Origin: Alphaproteobacteria bacterium
GTDB taxonomy: Bacteria; Pseudomonadota; Alphaproteobacteria; JACAEB01
Assembly: GCA_024236075.1 (NCBI GenBank)
Contig: JACKLE010000001.1
Location: 456,932-520,931, forward strand
DNA: 64,000 nucleotides
Direction of reading: 5' to 3'
This document shows, one piece after another, positions 56,712-64,000 of the stretch. Under the pieces are notes generated by a model. That model saw nothing but the letters and a program-made list of their open reading frames with translations, was not told the origin of the DNA and made no database searches. The position numbers and the translations under genes were made by a program. Each line of letters begins with the position of its first letter. Position 1 is the first letter of the stretch.

Positions 56712-57626
56712 TCAATCCGCCTTGGACGCCGCCTCGGTCGCCTTCGCGATGAGGGGATCGAGGATCTCCTGCATGGCCTCGAAGCTGCGCGCGCCGGGAT
56801 ATTTCTGGCCGTCGATGATGAAGGTCGGCGTCGAGTCGACGTCGAAGAGCGTCGCGCCCTCGCGCTGGACGGCGCTGATATGGTCGAGCTCGGCCTGGTC
56901 GGCGAGGCAGGTTTGGAGCTTCTCCTGCCCGATGCCCGCCTGGCCGGCGATCGAGGAGAACGCGGCGAAGCGGGCCTGCGGATCGGCATTGAAGACCCAG
57001 TCCTTCTGATGGGCCATCAGCGCACCGATAATTCCCATATAGCGCTCCGATCCCCCTGCGCAGCGCGCGAGCAGGAAGCCGGCGCCCGCCAGCTCCGGCG
57101 GCGAGGTCGGAAATTCGCGGAAGACGAAGCGCACCTTGCCCGTGTCGATATAGGCGGCCTTGAGCTGGGGATAGGTCTGCGCGTGGAAGGCCGCGCAATG
57201 GCTGCAGGTGACTGAGGCATATTCGATCATGGTGACCGGAGCGGTCGGCGAGCCGAGCACGATGTCGTCGGCATTGATCGCGACCGTCGCGGCCTCGGTC
57301 GCGCCGGCCTCCGCCTGCGCCGTGCTCTCGGCGGATGCATGGCCAGCCTCGGCGACGGGGGTCTCGCTCGGCGCGGGCGCCTCGGCCGCTGCCGGCTCGG
57401 GCGCGGCGCTTTCGGGGGCGGCGGCTTCGGGAGCGCTGCTTTCCTCGGCCGGGGCCGGCGTCTCGGCGGCGGCCGGCTCGGGGGCGCTCTCGGCGGTCAG
57501 AGCGGGCGCGGGCGCCTCGCTCTCCGCGGTCTTTTTCTGATCGCAGGCGCCGACCGCCAGGACGAGCGCGAGCGCGGCCGAAGCGGCGGCGAGGCGGTGC
57601 GCGGTGACGGGTCGCGACATGGGCAT
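56712..57626 (-). CDS. DsbA-family thioredoxin-fold lipoprotein
   Basis: A 304-residue exported protein with lipobox LAVGAC, an 80-residue Ala/Pro/Glu-rich linker, and a DsbA/DSBA-like domain with active site ASVTCSHCAAFHAQT (CxxC) and TPTFIIDGQKYPGARSF (cis-Pro loop). It likely oxidises or isomerises periplasmic disulfides. ATG 57626 has GGAG seven bases before it; ATG 57632 and 57620 are alternatives. Position next to smc recurs in Hyphomicrobiales. Confidence 0.92.
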   Translation of the reverse strand: MPMSRPVTAHRLAAASAALALVLAVGACDQKKTAESEAPAPALTAESAPEPAAAETPAPAEESSAPEAAAPESAAPEPAAAEAPAPSETPVAEAGHASAESTAQAEAGATEAATVAINADDIVLGSPTAPVTMIEYASVTCSHCAAFHAQTYPQLKAAYIDTGKVRFVFREFPTSPPELAGAGFLLARCAGGSERYMGIIGALMAHQKDWVFNADPQARFAAFSSIAGQAGIGQEKLQTCLADQAELDHISAVQREGATLFDVDSTPTFIIDGQKYPGARSFEAMQEILDPLIAKATEAASKAD

Positions 57627-57688
57627 TCTCATGCTCCCTCTGATCCCCCGGTGCCGAGCGAGCTTCATAGCCCCCCGCCGGAGGCGGG

Positions 57689-58117
57689 TCAAAGCGGCCG
57701 GCTCCCCTGCGGGCGCGGGCCGAGGGCGCCGTGGACGAGCTTCAGCCGCGCGACGATCCTGCCGCCGAGGGCGCCGTTCACGCGCTCGATGATCTGCGGC
57801 GCCATGTGCTGCACGAGCGGCGCGCCGGCGCTGGCGACGCGCAGGACGAGCGTCGCGTCGCCGCGTGTGCCGGCGCCCTTGAGGGCCTCGGGCAGGGTCA
57901 GCCGGGCGAGCTCGGCGCCGACGATCGCCGGCCATTGCGCCACGAGGTCGAGGCTCGCCATCCCGCGCCGTTTGAGGAGCGTGCGCGCGACACTTTTAAG
58001 CGCCGCTCCGGCGGTAGGCGCGACGGGGCGCGCCGGGCGCGTCGCGGGGACGGGCCGACCCGCGGCGTTGCGCAGGCGGCGGCTCGAGAAGCGGTCCTTG
58101 GCTCGAAGCTGCGTCAT
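57689..58117 (-). CDS. DUF721 protein (DciA-like)
   Basis: A 142-residue protein whose second half is the DUF721 KH-like domain: DLVAQWPAIVGAELARLTLP and LVLRVASAGAPLVQHMAPQIIERVNGALG in parts. DUF721 includes DciA, the helicase loader in bacteria without DnaC. It lies 62 bases before the DsbA-like gene on the same strand. In relatives mutY is directly upstream; here two extra genes intervene. Confidence 0.88.
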   Translation of the reverse strand: MTQLRAKDRFSSRRLRNAAGRPVPATRPARPVAPTAGAALKSVARTLLKRRGMASLDLVAQWPAIVGAELARLTLPEALKGAGTRGDATLVLRVASAGAPLVQHMAPQIIERVNGALGGRIVARLKLVHGALGPRPQGSRPL

Positions 58118-58226
58118 CGGGCGATTCTAGACCATTCTCGGACGCGATGGGGCCGGCCCGCGAATCCGTCGCACGGAGAAGGCTGCTCCGGCATCCGCGA
58201 CGGAGGGCGGACAAGCCTTGCCCCGC

Positions 58227-59135
58227 TCACCAGTAGCAGGCGTCTTCCACCATGTGGACCTTGGTCGGCGTTTCCTCCGGAGACGGACGGACCCAGGCCG
58301 GCGAGGTCAGCGCCTCGAATTCCGGAGTGCCTTCCCAGCGCCGTCCCCGGATGCCGAAAAGAATCTGGGTCGCGCCGCCGAGGTGGAAGGCGACCGCGCC
58401 CAGGCGCTTGGCCGCGACGACGAGCGGCAGCGAAAAGGCGCCCGCGCCGACGATCGCGACGTCGAAGGGCTCGAGCGCGAGCTCGCCCTCGAGCGCGGCG
58501 AGGGCGGCGAACCAGTCGGGGAACGGCGACTTGACGATGCCGTCGCTCAAGGGCGCCTTGACGACGCGCAGCGAGAAGTCCGGCAGGAGGCCGGGCCGCG
58601 TGGGCCAGACGTCCCGGCGCCGCGCGTATTGCCGCGTGATCGTCGCCGCGAAGGGGCTCACGACGAGGACGCGCTTGCCGGCGAGCGCCGCCGTCCACGG
58701 CTCTTTCTGTTCGAAGGGCTCGATCTCGGGAAAGGGGGTCAGCGTCGCCTGCGGGGCGTAGGTCGCGAGGAGGGACGCCTCCCCGAGCCTGTTCCACACC
58801 CCGATGAGGTCCATCTCCTTCATTCGCTCCAGGTAGAGATCGGCGAAGCCCGCGAAAACCTCCTCCGACGGAGGAAATATTCCGGCGATGTGATGGAGGT
58901 TCGATGCCTGGCGTTCCCACCAGGGCTGCCAGCCGAAGCGGCGCGCGAGCAGCACCTCGCGCACGCACGAGACCTCCTCCGAGCCGAGCTTGCCGGCCGC
59001 AAAGGGCCGCGCCTCGCGGATCGCCGTCGCGACGAGGCGGCTGGCGTCCTCGGTGGGCACTACCGGCTTGCGATAGTGCTCGCGAGTCCTGAGCCGCTTT
59101 TCGAGGAAACGGTGGATCTTGCGAGCGACGGGCAT
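58227..59135 (-). CDS. Unrecognised protein, possibly polysaccharide-related
   Basis: A 302-residue soluble protein from ATG 59135 (MPVARKIHRFLEKRL). It has a basic N-terminus, VLVVSPFAATITRQYARR, and a Rossmann-like C-terminal part with PFDVAIVGAGAFSLPLVVAAKRLG and FHLGGATQILFGIRGRRW. The last motif recurs in uncharacterised proteins of surface-polysaccharide gene clusters, so a role in glycan modification is possible, but no reaction can be named. Its placement between DUF721 and mutY breaks the order seen in relatives. Confidence 0.7.
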   Translation of the reverse strand: MPVARKIHRFLEKRLRTREHYRKPVVPTEDASRLVATAIREARPFAAGKLGSEEVSCVREVLLARRFGWQPWWERQASNLHHIAGIFPPSEEVFAGFADLYLERMKEMDLIGVWNRLGEASLLATYAPQATLTPFPEIEPFEQKEPWTAALAGKRVLVVSPFAATITRQYARRRDVWPTRPGLLPDFSLRVVKAPLSDGIVKSPFPDWFAALAALEGELALEPFDVAIVGAGAFSLPLVVAAKRLGAVAFHLGGATQILFGIRGRRWEGTPEFEALTSPAWVRPSPEETPTKVHMVEDACYW

Positions 59136-59206
59136 GGCCCCCCCCTGGGTTCGGGCAGAGGCCGCAACGCTAGCAAGGCGCGCCGAACCCTCGCAAGGTG
59201 CCCGCC

Positions 59207-59617
59207 TCACCCCGTCTTGGGCTCATCGTCGGGCGGATCGTCGATGCGGGTATTGCTCAGCGGCGTGCGGAAGAGGATGAAATAGATGTCGCGCACCTTG
59301 CGGCCGAAGAGGTTCGTGAAGAACTCCCTCGAAACGATGCGCGCCGCCGTGAGGCGGTTGCCGCCGTCGACGATGACCCAGCGCCCGCGGCGGCCCAGCC
59401 GCACGACGATGGGAAAGAAATTGTTGTAGCCGTGGCGGCGAATGGAGCGGATGAGCTTCCTCAAGCGCTCGGTGTCGCCGCGCTGCTCGTTCTTGAAGGG
59501 AAGGCGGTCCACCGCCTCGATGGGCACGATGATGTGGGCGACGTCCTCGACGAACTCGATCGCGGACAGATCCTCGGGCAGCTCGACCCATTGGGCCTTG
59601 GGATGGACTTCGTCCAT
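59207..59617 (-). CDS. ParB-like nuclease-fold domain protein
   Basis: A 136-residue protein with a ParB/Srx-type fold: VPIEAVDRLPFKNEQRGDTE followed by LIRSIRRHGYNNFFPIVV and WVIVDGGNRLTAARIVS, a GDGNRL-like pattern. It lacks the helix-turn-helix and the C-terminal domain of ParB. The chromosome-partition function is not implied. It is divergent from mutY across 57 bases, which should contain both promoters. Confidence 0.72.
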   Translation of the reverse strand: MDEVHPKAQWVELPEDLSAIEFVEDVAHIIVPIEAVDRLPFKNEQRGDTERLRKLIRSIRRHGYNNFFPIVVRLGRRGRWVIVDGGNRLTAARIVSREFFTNLFGRKVRDIYFILFRTPLSNTRIDDPPDDEPKTG

Positions 59618-59674
59618 GGCGGGCGCGTCCTTAGTTATGGGGTCCGGGCGACCCTCTTGAGCCGAGAGCGCAAG

Positions 59675-60775
59675 GTGCCAGCGGATTTTCACAGTTTTGC
59701 GACGGAGCTTCTCGGCTGGTATCGGCGCCATGCGCGCAGCCTTCCCTGGCGCCTGCCCCCGGGCAGCGCGGCGCCCCCCGATCCCTACGCGGTGTGGCTC
59801 TCCGAGATCATGCTGCAGCAGACGACGGTCGCGGCGGCCGGCCCCTATTTTTCGCGCTTCCTCGCGCGCTGGCCGAGCGTGCGCGACCTCGCCGCGGCCC
59901 CGCGCGAGGACGTGCTCGCGGCCTGGGCGGGCCTTGGCTACTACAGCCGCGCGCGCAATCTCCACGCGGCGGCCCGCCACGTCGCGGAGGCCTTCGGAGG
60001 CGTCTTTCCGTCTACGGAGGAAGGCCTCAGAGCCCTGCCCGGCGTCGGGCCCTACACCGCCGCGGCGATCGCGGCCATCGCCTTTGGGGAGCGCGCCGCG
60101 GTGGTCGATGCGAATGTCGAGCGGGTCGCGGCGCGCCTCTTCGCCGTCGAGACGCCGCTGCCCGCCGCCAAGCCGGAGATTCGCGAGAAGGTGGGCCTTC
60201 TCACGCCGGCCGCCGCGCCGGGCGACTTCGCGCAGGCGATGATGGATCTCGGCGCGCTCGTCTGCTCGCCCAAGCGGCCGCAATGCGCCGCCTGTCCGGT
60301 CGCAGCCTATTGCGAGGGGCGGGCGAGGGGGATCGCGGAGTCGCTGCCGCGCTTCGCGCCCAAGAAGGCACGGGCCACGCGCCGGGCCGTCGCCTTCCTC
60401 TGCCTGCGGAGCGATGGCGCCGTGCTGCTGCGCCGGCGCCCGGACAAGGGCCTGCTCGGCGGCATGCTCGAGGTGCCCTCGAGCCCCTGGGCGGAGGGCG
60501 CGCTCGACCTCGAGGCGGCCCTCGCCCATGCGCCGCTCCGGGCACGCTGGCGCGCGCGGGCGGGCCTCGTCACGCACACCTTCACCCATTTCCGCCTGGA
60601 GCTTGCCGTCTACGAAGGCCGGCCGGGCGCCTCGGCGATCGGCGAGGCCGATGGCTTGTGGGTCGCCCCGTCGGATCTCGCGACGGTGGGCCTGCCGACC
60701 GTCATGCGCAAGGTGACGGCACTCGTCGAGCCCGCGCCGGGACCGCTCTTTGCCGCGGGGTCCGCCGGGCGATAG
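59675..60775 (+). CDS. mutY: A/G-specific adenine DNA glycosylase
   Basis: A 366-residue repair enzyme that removes A opposite 8-oxoG. The catalytic Glu is in LSEIMLQQTTV, the helix-hairpin-helix is LPGVGPYTAAAIAAIAF with the catalytic Asp in VVDANVERV, and the [4Fe-4S] ligands are CSPKRPQCAACPVAAYC. A C-terminal Nudix-like domain (LLRRRPDKGLLGGMLEVP) recognises 8-oxoG. I chose GTG 59675; TTG 59657 is also in frame. Confidence 0.96.
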   Translation: MPADFHSFATELLGWYRRHARSLPWRLPPGSAAPPDPYAVWLSEIMLQQTTVAAAGPYFSRFLARWPSVRDLAAAPREDVLAAWAGLGYYSRARNLHAAARHVAEAFGGVFPSTEEGLRALPGVGPYTAAAIAAIAFGERAAVVDANVERVAARLFAVETPLPAAKPEIREKVGLLTPAAAPGDFAQAMMDLGALVCSPKRPQCAACPVAAYCEGRARGIAESLPRFAPKKARATRRAVAFLCLRSDGAVLLRRRPDKGLLGGMLEVPSSPWAEGALDLEAALAHAPLRARWRARAGLVTHTFTHFRLELAVYEGRPGASAIGEADGLWVAPSDLATVGLPTVMRKVTALVEPAPGPLFAAGSAGR

Positions 60776-60805
60776 CATCGGCGCAGAAGTCCGGAGGAGA
60801 CGCCG

Positions 60806-61645
60806 ATGTCGGTCGCCTATCGCCTGGATTCGACGCCCGAGCTCGAGGATCGCCTCGCCTCGCTCGGCCTGGCGCGGAACGTCCGCGATCTCGCCGAGGA
60901 GGGCTACACGGTCGTCCGCGATCCGAAGGGACCTGCCATCGCCGATGCCCTGCGCGCGGCGATCCGGCGCGCCGTGCCCGAGGCTCCCGAAACCATGCCC
61001 GGCCTCGCCTCGAGCCGCTTCACGCTGCTCGATGCCGATCCCGTCATCGCCGAGGCCGTGACGGTGCCGAGCGTTCTCGCGCTCGTCGAGCTTGTCCTCG
61101 GCCGCGGCGCGCTCCTCTCGCAGGTCGCGGCTTCGCGGCGCGCGCAGGGCGCGCCCGCCATGGGGCTTCATGCCGACAATAGCTGGTTCCCCGCGCCCTA
61201 TCCCGACTGGGAGATCATGTGCACGGCCTGCTTCGTCACGGACGAGTTTACCGAGGAGGCCGGCGCCACCCTCGTCGTGCCCGGCACGCACAGGATGAAG
61301 GCGCCTCCGCCGAAGGGCGAACGCGCAGAGGATGCAAGGCCGATCGTCGCGGAGAAGGGCGCGATCTGCCTGTGGACCGGCTCGGTGTGGCACGGGAACT
61401 ACCCGCGCAGCCTCCCGGGCGAGCGCGTCGTTCTGCACACGACCTATACGCGGCTGGGCATGCAGCCCATAGAGACCTACGATCATCTGGGCGCGGACTG
61501 GTTCGCGGACAAGGATCCCGCGCTCCCCATGCTCCTCGGCCGAGAGAATTTTCTCGGACGGCGCCATGGCTGGAAGGAGGACCACCGGCCGCTCCTCGCC
61601 AAGACCTGGGCGCAGGTGCACGGCGAGGACAATCTGCCGCTCTGA
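60806..61645 (+). CDS. Phytanoyl-CoA dioxygenase (PhyH) family protein
   Basis: A 279-residue 2-oxoglutarate, Fe(II)-dependent oxygenase. The iron ligands are seen as GLHADNSWFPAP (His-x-Asp) and SVWHGNYPRSLPGERV (second His, with the Arg that holds 2-oxoglutarate). The PhyH fold includes FTEEAGATLVVPGTHRM. The substrate is unknown, since the family covers lipids, amino acids and natural products. It follows mutY after 30 bases and converges with the ASCH-like gene, four bases apart. Confidence 0.88.
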   Translation: MSVAYRLDSTPELEDRLASLGLARNVRDLAEEGYTVVRDPKGPAIADALRAAIRRAVPEAPETMPGLASSRFTLLDADPVIAEAVTVPSVLALVELVLGRGALLSQVAASRRAQGAPAMGLHADNSWFPAPYPDWEIMCTACFVTDEFTEEAGATLVVPGTHRMKAPPPKGERAEDARPIVAEKGAICLWTGSVWHGNYPRSLPGERVVLHTTYTRLGMQPIETYDHLGADWFADKDPALPMLLGRENFLGRRHGWKEDHRPLLAKTWAQVHGEDNLPL

Positions 61646-61649
61646 GCCC

Positions 61650-62051
61650 TCAATCCTCGTCCGGGTAGTCGAGCCCGATGCGCGTGACCATGCGGCCGAA
61701 CGCCTCGATGGGACGGCGGTAGATGTAGAGGAGGTGCTCCTCGAGGCTCGCCACGTCGAAAATGTCGGGCGAGCTGCCGTCGAAATCCTCGTCGGTCAGC
61801 TCGTCTATGTGCAGGTAGCGCAGCGCGGCGATGCGCACGCGGACGCGATGGTCGTTGAAGAGGGGCGGGATCGCGAGCTCGTCGGACCCGCAGCGGTCGA
61901 TGATGCGTGCGGTGACGATCTCGCCGGGGCGGTAGCCGCGCCAGCTCGGATAGATCCGGTTGCCGGGGCGAAAGACGGTTCGGATCGTGCGGTCGAGGAC
62001 GAGGCCTTCGTACTCCTTGCGGAAGGCGATCTCATCGCGAGGAAGTTCCAC
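61650..62051 (-). CDS. Hypothetical ASCH/PUA-like protein
   Basis: A 133-residue protein. The middle has a PUA/ASCH-like beta-barrel pattern (RPGEIVTARIIDRCGSD, VRVRIAALRYLHIDELTDEDF) that in some families binds RNA; the match is weak and motif-based. The C-terminus is a helix (EEHLLYIYRRPIEAFGRMV). It lies 95 bases downstream of the AroE-like gene on the same strand and converges on the PhyH gene. Confidence 0.6.
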   Translation of the reverse strand: MELPRDEIAFRKEYEGLVLDRTIRTVFRPGNRIYPSWRGYRPGEIVTARIIDRCGSDELAIPPLFNDHRVRVRIAALRYLHIDELTDEDFDGSSPDIFDVASLEEHLLYIYRRPIEAFGRMVTRIGLDYPDED

Positions 62052-62146
62052 GACAAGCTCCCATCAGATGCGCCGCCGGGCCGTGGCGACCCGAGGCGTC
62101 GGTCAGTCCAAGGAACGCATGTACGCGGCACACTCTCCCTCGGCGC

Positions 62147-63148
62147 CTACTTCAACGCGGCGCTCATGATGGCTTGCAGGTTCTCGTCCCGCATTTTCGT
62201 CATGATTCGGAAGGCCGGCACCGCCTGAAAGAGATTCATGTGCCGCCCGCTATGGGTCGGGTTGCCGTTGGCGGCAGCCATCTCCAGCGTGAGCGTCGAG
62301 GGCTCGAGCAGAATGTCTGCGACGATCGCGTCCTTCGGCAGCCGGGCAAGGTTCGCCTTCGCGACGGCCATGTCGCCTTCGACATCGCCGGTCATCGGCG
62401 CGAAGGCGGAGAATTTCTCGTTGGGCTGGGCGCCCTTGTTCGAGGTGTTGACGACGATGCCGGCGCCCTCGAGCGCGGAGGCCATGGCGTCCTCGCCGGT
62501 CGCGCGGGCGCTCGCGAACGGCGCCACGAGCTTTGCGATCTTCTCGGCCTTGTCGACCGTGCGGTTCACGATCACGATCTCGCTCGGGGAGCGCTGGGCC
62601 AGCTCGTAGGCGATCGGAAGCGCGGTGCCGCCGGCCCCGAGCACGACGATCTTTCGGCCCGCAATGCAGCCCGGATATTCGTGGAGAAGTCCGAGCACGA
62701 AGCCGACGCCGTCGGTGTTGTAGCCGACGAGCGCGCCGTCCTCGCGCGCGATGACGTTGACGCTGCCGATCGCCTGCGCCGAGGCGTCGAGCCGGTCGAG
62801 GAAGGGCGCGACCTTGTCCTTGAAGCCCGAGCCGGCGCCGCCGCCGTCATAGAGCGGGTCCGCCTTCAGCGCCTCGAAGATCGCGCCGGCATTCGCCGGA
62901 TCGCCGATGACGAAGGCCGCGCGGCACGGCATGCCGAAACGCGCGAAGACCGCATTGTGCATCGCCGCCGAGCCGCCGGGATAATCGTGATCGACGGGAA
63001 AGAGATAGAGCCTTTCCGCGCCGATCGCCTTCGGGTTGAGCGCGTTGTTCCTGGGCTGCGCCGCAACGGTGAGAAGGCCCTTCTCGAAGAGGGCCTTCAG
63101 GGTGCGCGGCTTGCCCCAGGACTGGGCCACGGACTTGAAGAGCTGCAT
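62147..63148 (-). CDS. Divergent shikimate dehydrogenase-like (AroE-type) protein
   Basis: A 333-residue protein with the two-domain AroE plan: an N-terminal substrate-side domain (GGSAAMHNAVF, then GSGFKDKVAPF with the Lys position and SVNVI with the Asn position) and a C-terminal NADP fold (KIVVLGAGGTALPIAYELA, VNRTVDKAEKI). Against classical AroE the SLSP and NVTIPHK signatures are not intact, and about 60 extra residues lie before the core. The enzyme may act on quinate-like or another substrate. It sits 212 bases from ccrM. Confidence 0.72.
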   Translation of the reverse strand: MQLFKSVAQSWGKPRTLKALFEKGLLTVAAQPRNNALNPKAIGAERLYLFPVDHDYPGGSAAMHNAVFARFGMPCRAAFVIGDPANAGAIFEALKADPLYDGGGAGSGFKDKVAPFLDRLDASAQAIGSVNVIAREDGALVGYNTDGVGFVLGLLHEYPGCIAGRKIVVLGAGGTALPIAYELAQRSPSEIVIVNRTVDKAEKIAKLVAPFASARATGEDAMASALEGAGIVVNTSNKGAQPNEKFSAFAPMTGDVEGDMAVAKANLARLPKDAIVADILLEPSTLTLEMAAANGNPTHSGRHMNLFQAVPAFRIMTKMRDENLQAIMSAALK

Positions 63149-63253
63149 GCGCGACGACCTCTCGCGGCGCGACGGCGGGTAACGGTTTTGGGGGAACGCA
63201 ACCGGAGAGCGCGACGGCCTGAGCGCAGGCGCCCCCCGACGCCCCGCACCCGA

Positions 63254-63267
63254 TGCATGGACATGCA
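63254..63267. promoter_or_regulatory. 14-bp perfect palindrome TGCATG-ga-CATGCA upstream of the AroE-like gene
   Basis: Half-sites TGCATG (63254-63259) and CATGCA (63262-63267) are separated by two bases in the gap between the AroE-like gene and ccrM. It could be an operator for the downstream minus-strand gene. It could also be chance, since such short palindromes occur often. Confidence 0.3.
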
Positions 63268-63360
63268 CTCCGTGCGCCGACGAATGCGGCGGCGCACCAT
63301 CGCAGGCGCGAGAGGTAGCACAAAACTTTCGGGCTCGCCATCGCGCGGCGGCCAGGTGTC

Positions 63361-64000
63361 TCAGGCGGAGGCCATTTCCGCTCGGATCTTCTGCCTCAGG
63401 ACGTCGATGGGCACGAGCGAGTCGCCCTTCCGGTAGCACCAGAACGCCCAGCCGTTGAACGCCTCGAGGCCTTGCACTCGCGCGGCGGCCCGGTGGATCG
63501 AGCCGATCTCGCCGCCGTCCTTCGTCGTCACGGAGAGCGTGCCGTCGGCGCGCACGCGCGCCGAGAAGCGCTCGCGAGCGTCGACGAGCTTGTCGCCGGG
63601 CTTGATGAAGCCGCGCTCGACGATGGCCGCGAAGGGCACGCGCGGCGCCTCGCGGCGCGAGGGCAGGGGCGCAGTCGCCTCGTCCGCGTGGGGCTCGGTG
63701 GCGGCGAGGCGCGCGCGCGCCACGTCGAGATAGGCCTTTTCGCGCTCGATGCCGATAAAGCGCCGGTTGAGGCGCTTGGCGACGACCCCCGTCGTGCCGG
63801 TGCCGAAGAAGGGATCGAGCACGAGATCGCCCGCCTTCGAGGCGGCGACCAGCACGCGGTGCAGGAGCGCCTCGGGCTTCTGCGTCGGGTGGGCCTTCGC
63901 GCCGTCGGCGGTCTTCGCGCGCTCGGCGCCGGTGCACAGGGGCAGGTACCAGTCCGAGCGCACCTGCACGTCCTCGTTGCCGCCCTTCAGCGCCTCGTAA
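63361..64000 (-). CDS. ccrM: CcrM-type GANTC adenine-N6 DNA methyltransferase, 5' truncated
   Basis: The 3' part of a cell-cycle methyltransferase; the frame is open to the right edge, reading YEALKGGNEDVQVRSDWYLP. The catalytic-side motif is KAHPTQKPEALLHRVL, the S-adenosylmethionine motif is DPFFGTGTTGVVAKRLNRRF, and the C-terminal RAMA-like domain (GFIKPGDKLVDARERFSA, FNGWAFWCYRKGD) is characteristic of CcrM. It methylates GANTC, controlling replication and CtrA-region transcription in alphaproteobacteria. The start lies outside the window. Confidence 0.93.
   Translation of the reverse strand, partial: YEALKGGNEDVQVRSDWYLPLCTGAERAKTADGAKAHPTQKPEALLHRVLVAASKAGDLVLDPFFGTGTTGVVAKRLNRRFIGIEREKAYLDVARARLAATEPHADEATAPLPSRREAPRVPFAAIVERGFIKPGDKLVDARERFSARVRADGTLSVTTKDGGEIGSIHRAAARVQGLEAFNGWAFWCYRKGDSLVPIDVLRQKIRAEMASA

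Noticed and set aside
59207..59617. Chromosome partition protein ParB
   Set aside because: Only the ParB-like nuclease fold is present; helix-turn-helix and C-terminal dimerisation parts and a neighbouring parA are missing.
59207..61621. 804-residue minus-strand frame over mutY and the PhyH gene
   Set aside because: Only its last 136 residues (ParB-like) are convincing, since the rest lies opposite clear mutY and phyH coding sequence.

Overview
The window is ordinary chromosome from a high-GC (roughly 70% G+C by eye) alphaproteobacterium, most likely of the order Hyphomicrobiales (Rhizobiales). Supporting signs are a CcrM-type GANTC methyltransferase, the kdsD-lptC-lptA-lptB-rpoN-hpf-ptsN block, an hsp20-DUF1150 pair, an ispH-thrB-rnhA run, an FzlA-like GST, an F0 operon with both b and b' subunits that is separate from F1, and the smc-DsbA-DUF721 order close to mutY. 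Nothing phage-like, no insertion sequence and no CRISPR array is visible. The one compositionally foreign stretch is about 1 kb long (7722-8782).

Layout. 1-5169 (+): a TonB energising cassette (long ExbB/TtpC-like, short ExbB, two ExbD, TonB, TPR lipoprotein-like partner) plus a second TPR protein. 5180-7721 (-): dicarboxylate symporter and queG. 7722-8782: AT-richer island with two unrecognised genes and a cluster of short inverted and direct repeats. 8786-18394 (-): fzlA-like GST, gltB, five small genes, then gltD; the glutamate synthase genes are split by unrelated genes. 18889-21812: uppP, an NDUFA9-like reductase, a repeat element, tRNA-Leu(CAG) and an RNase D-like exonuclease. 22065-28236 (+): LPS export and nitrogen-PTS/sigma-54 block. 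28252-29129 (-): DUF1150 and hsp20 behind a convincing heat-shock promoter. 29414-31969 (+): three unrecognised envelope genes. 32094-37490: NlpD-like LytM protein, DUF815 ATPase, yajC-secD-secF and an Mth938-domain protein. 37499-42444: PEP-CTERM protein, superoxide dismutase, a squalene/phytoene synthase-family protein, rnhA-thrB-ispH. 42775-50177 (+): double-CDGSH protein, lipoprotein, argS, then a tandem glycine riboswitch controlling gcvT-gcvH-gcvPA-gcvPB. 50451-53003 (-): F0 ATP synthase operon atpI-atpB-atpE-atpG(b')-atpF(b). 53156-59617 (-): smc, DsbA-like, DUF721, an unknown polysaccharide-type protein and a ParB-like protein. 59675-62051: mutY, phyH-like dioxygenase, ASCH-like protein. 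62147-64000 (-): a divergent shikimate dehydrogenase-like protein and the 3' part of ccrM.

Working together, the genes cover envelope biogenesis (LPS, Sec translocation, division amidase control, UppP), nitrogen and one-carbon metabolism (GltBD, PTS-Ntr/RpoN, glycine cleavage), energy (F0), and chromosome maintenance (SMC, MutY, CcrM, DciA-like DUF721). I did not find a complete undescribed system. The best candidates for new biology are the island at 7722-8782, the two dispersed palindromic repeat families, the insertion of five genes between gltD and gltB, the LytM-ATPase convergent pair, the unknown three-gene envelope group at 29414-31969, and the divergent AroE-like gene beside ccrM.
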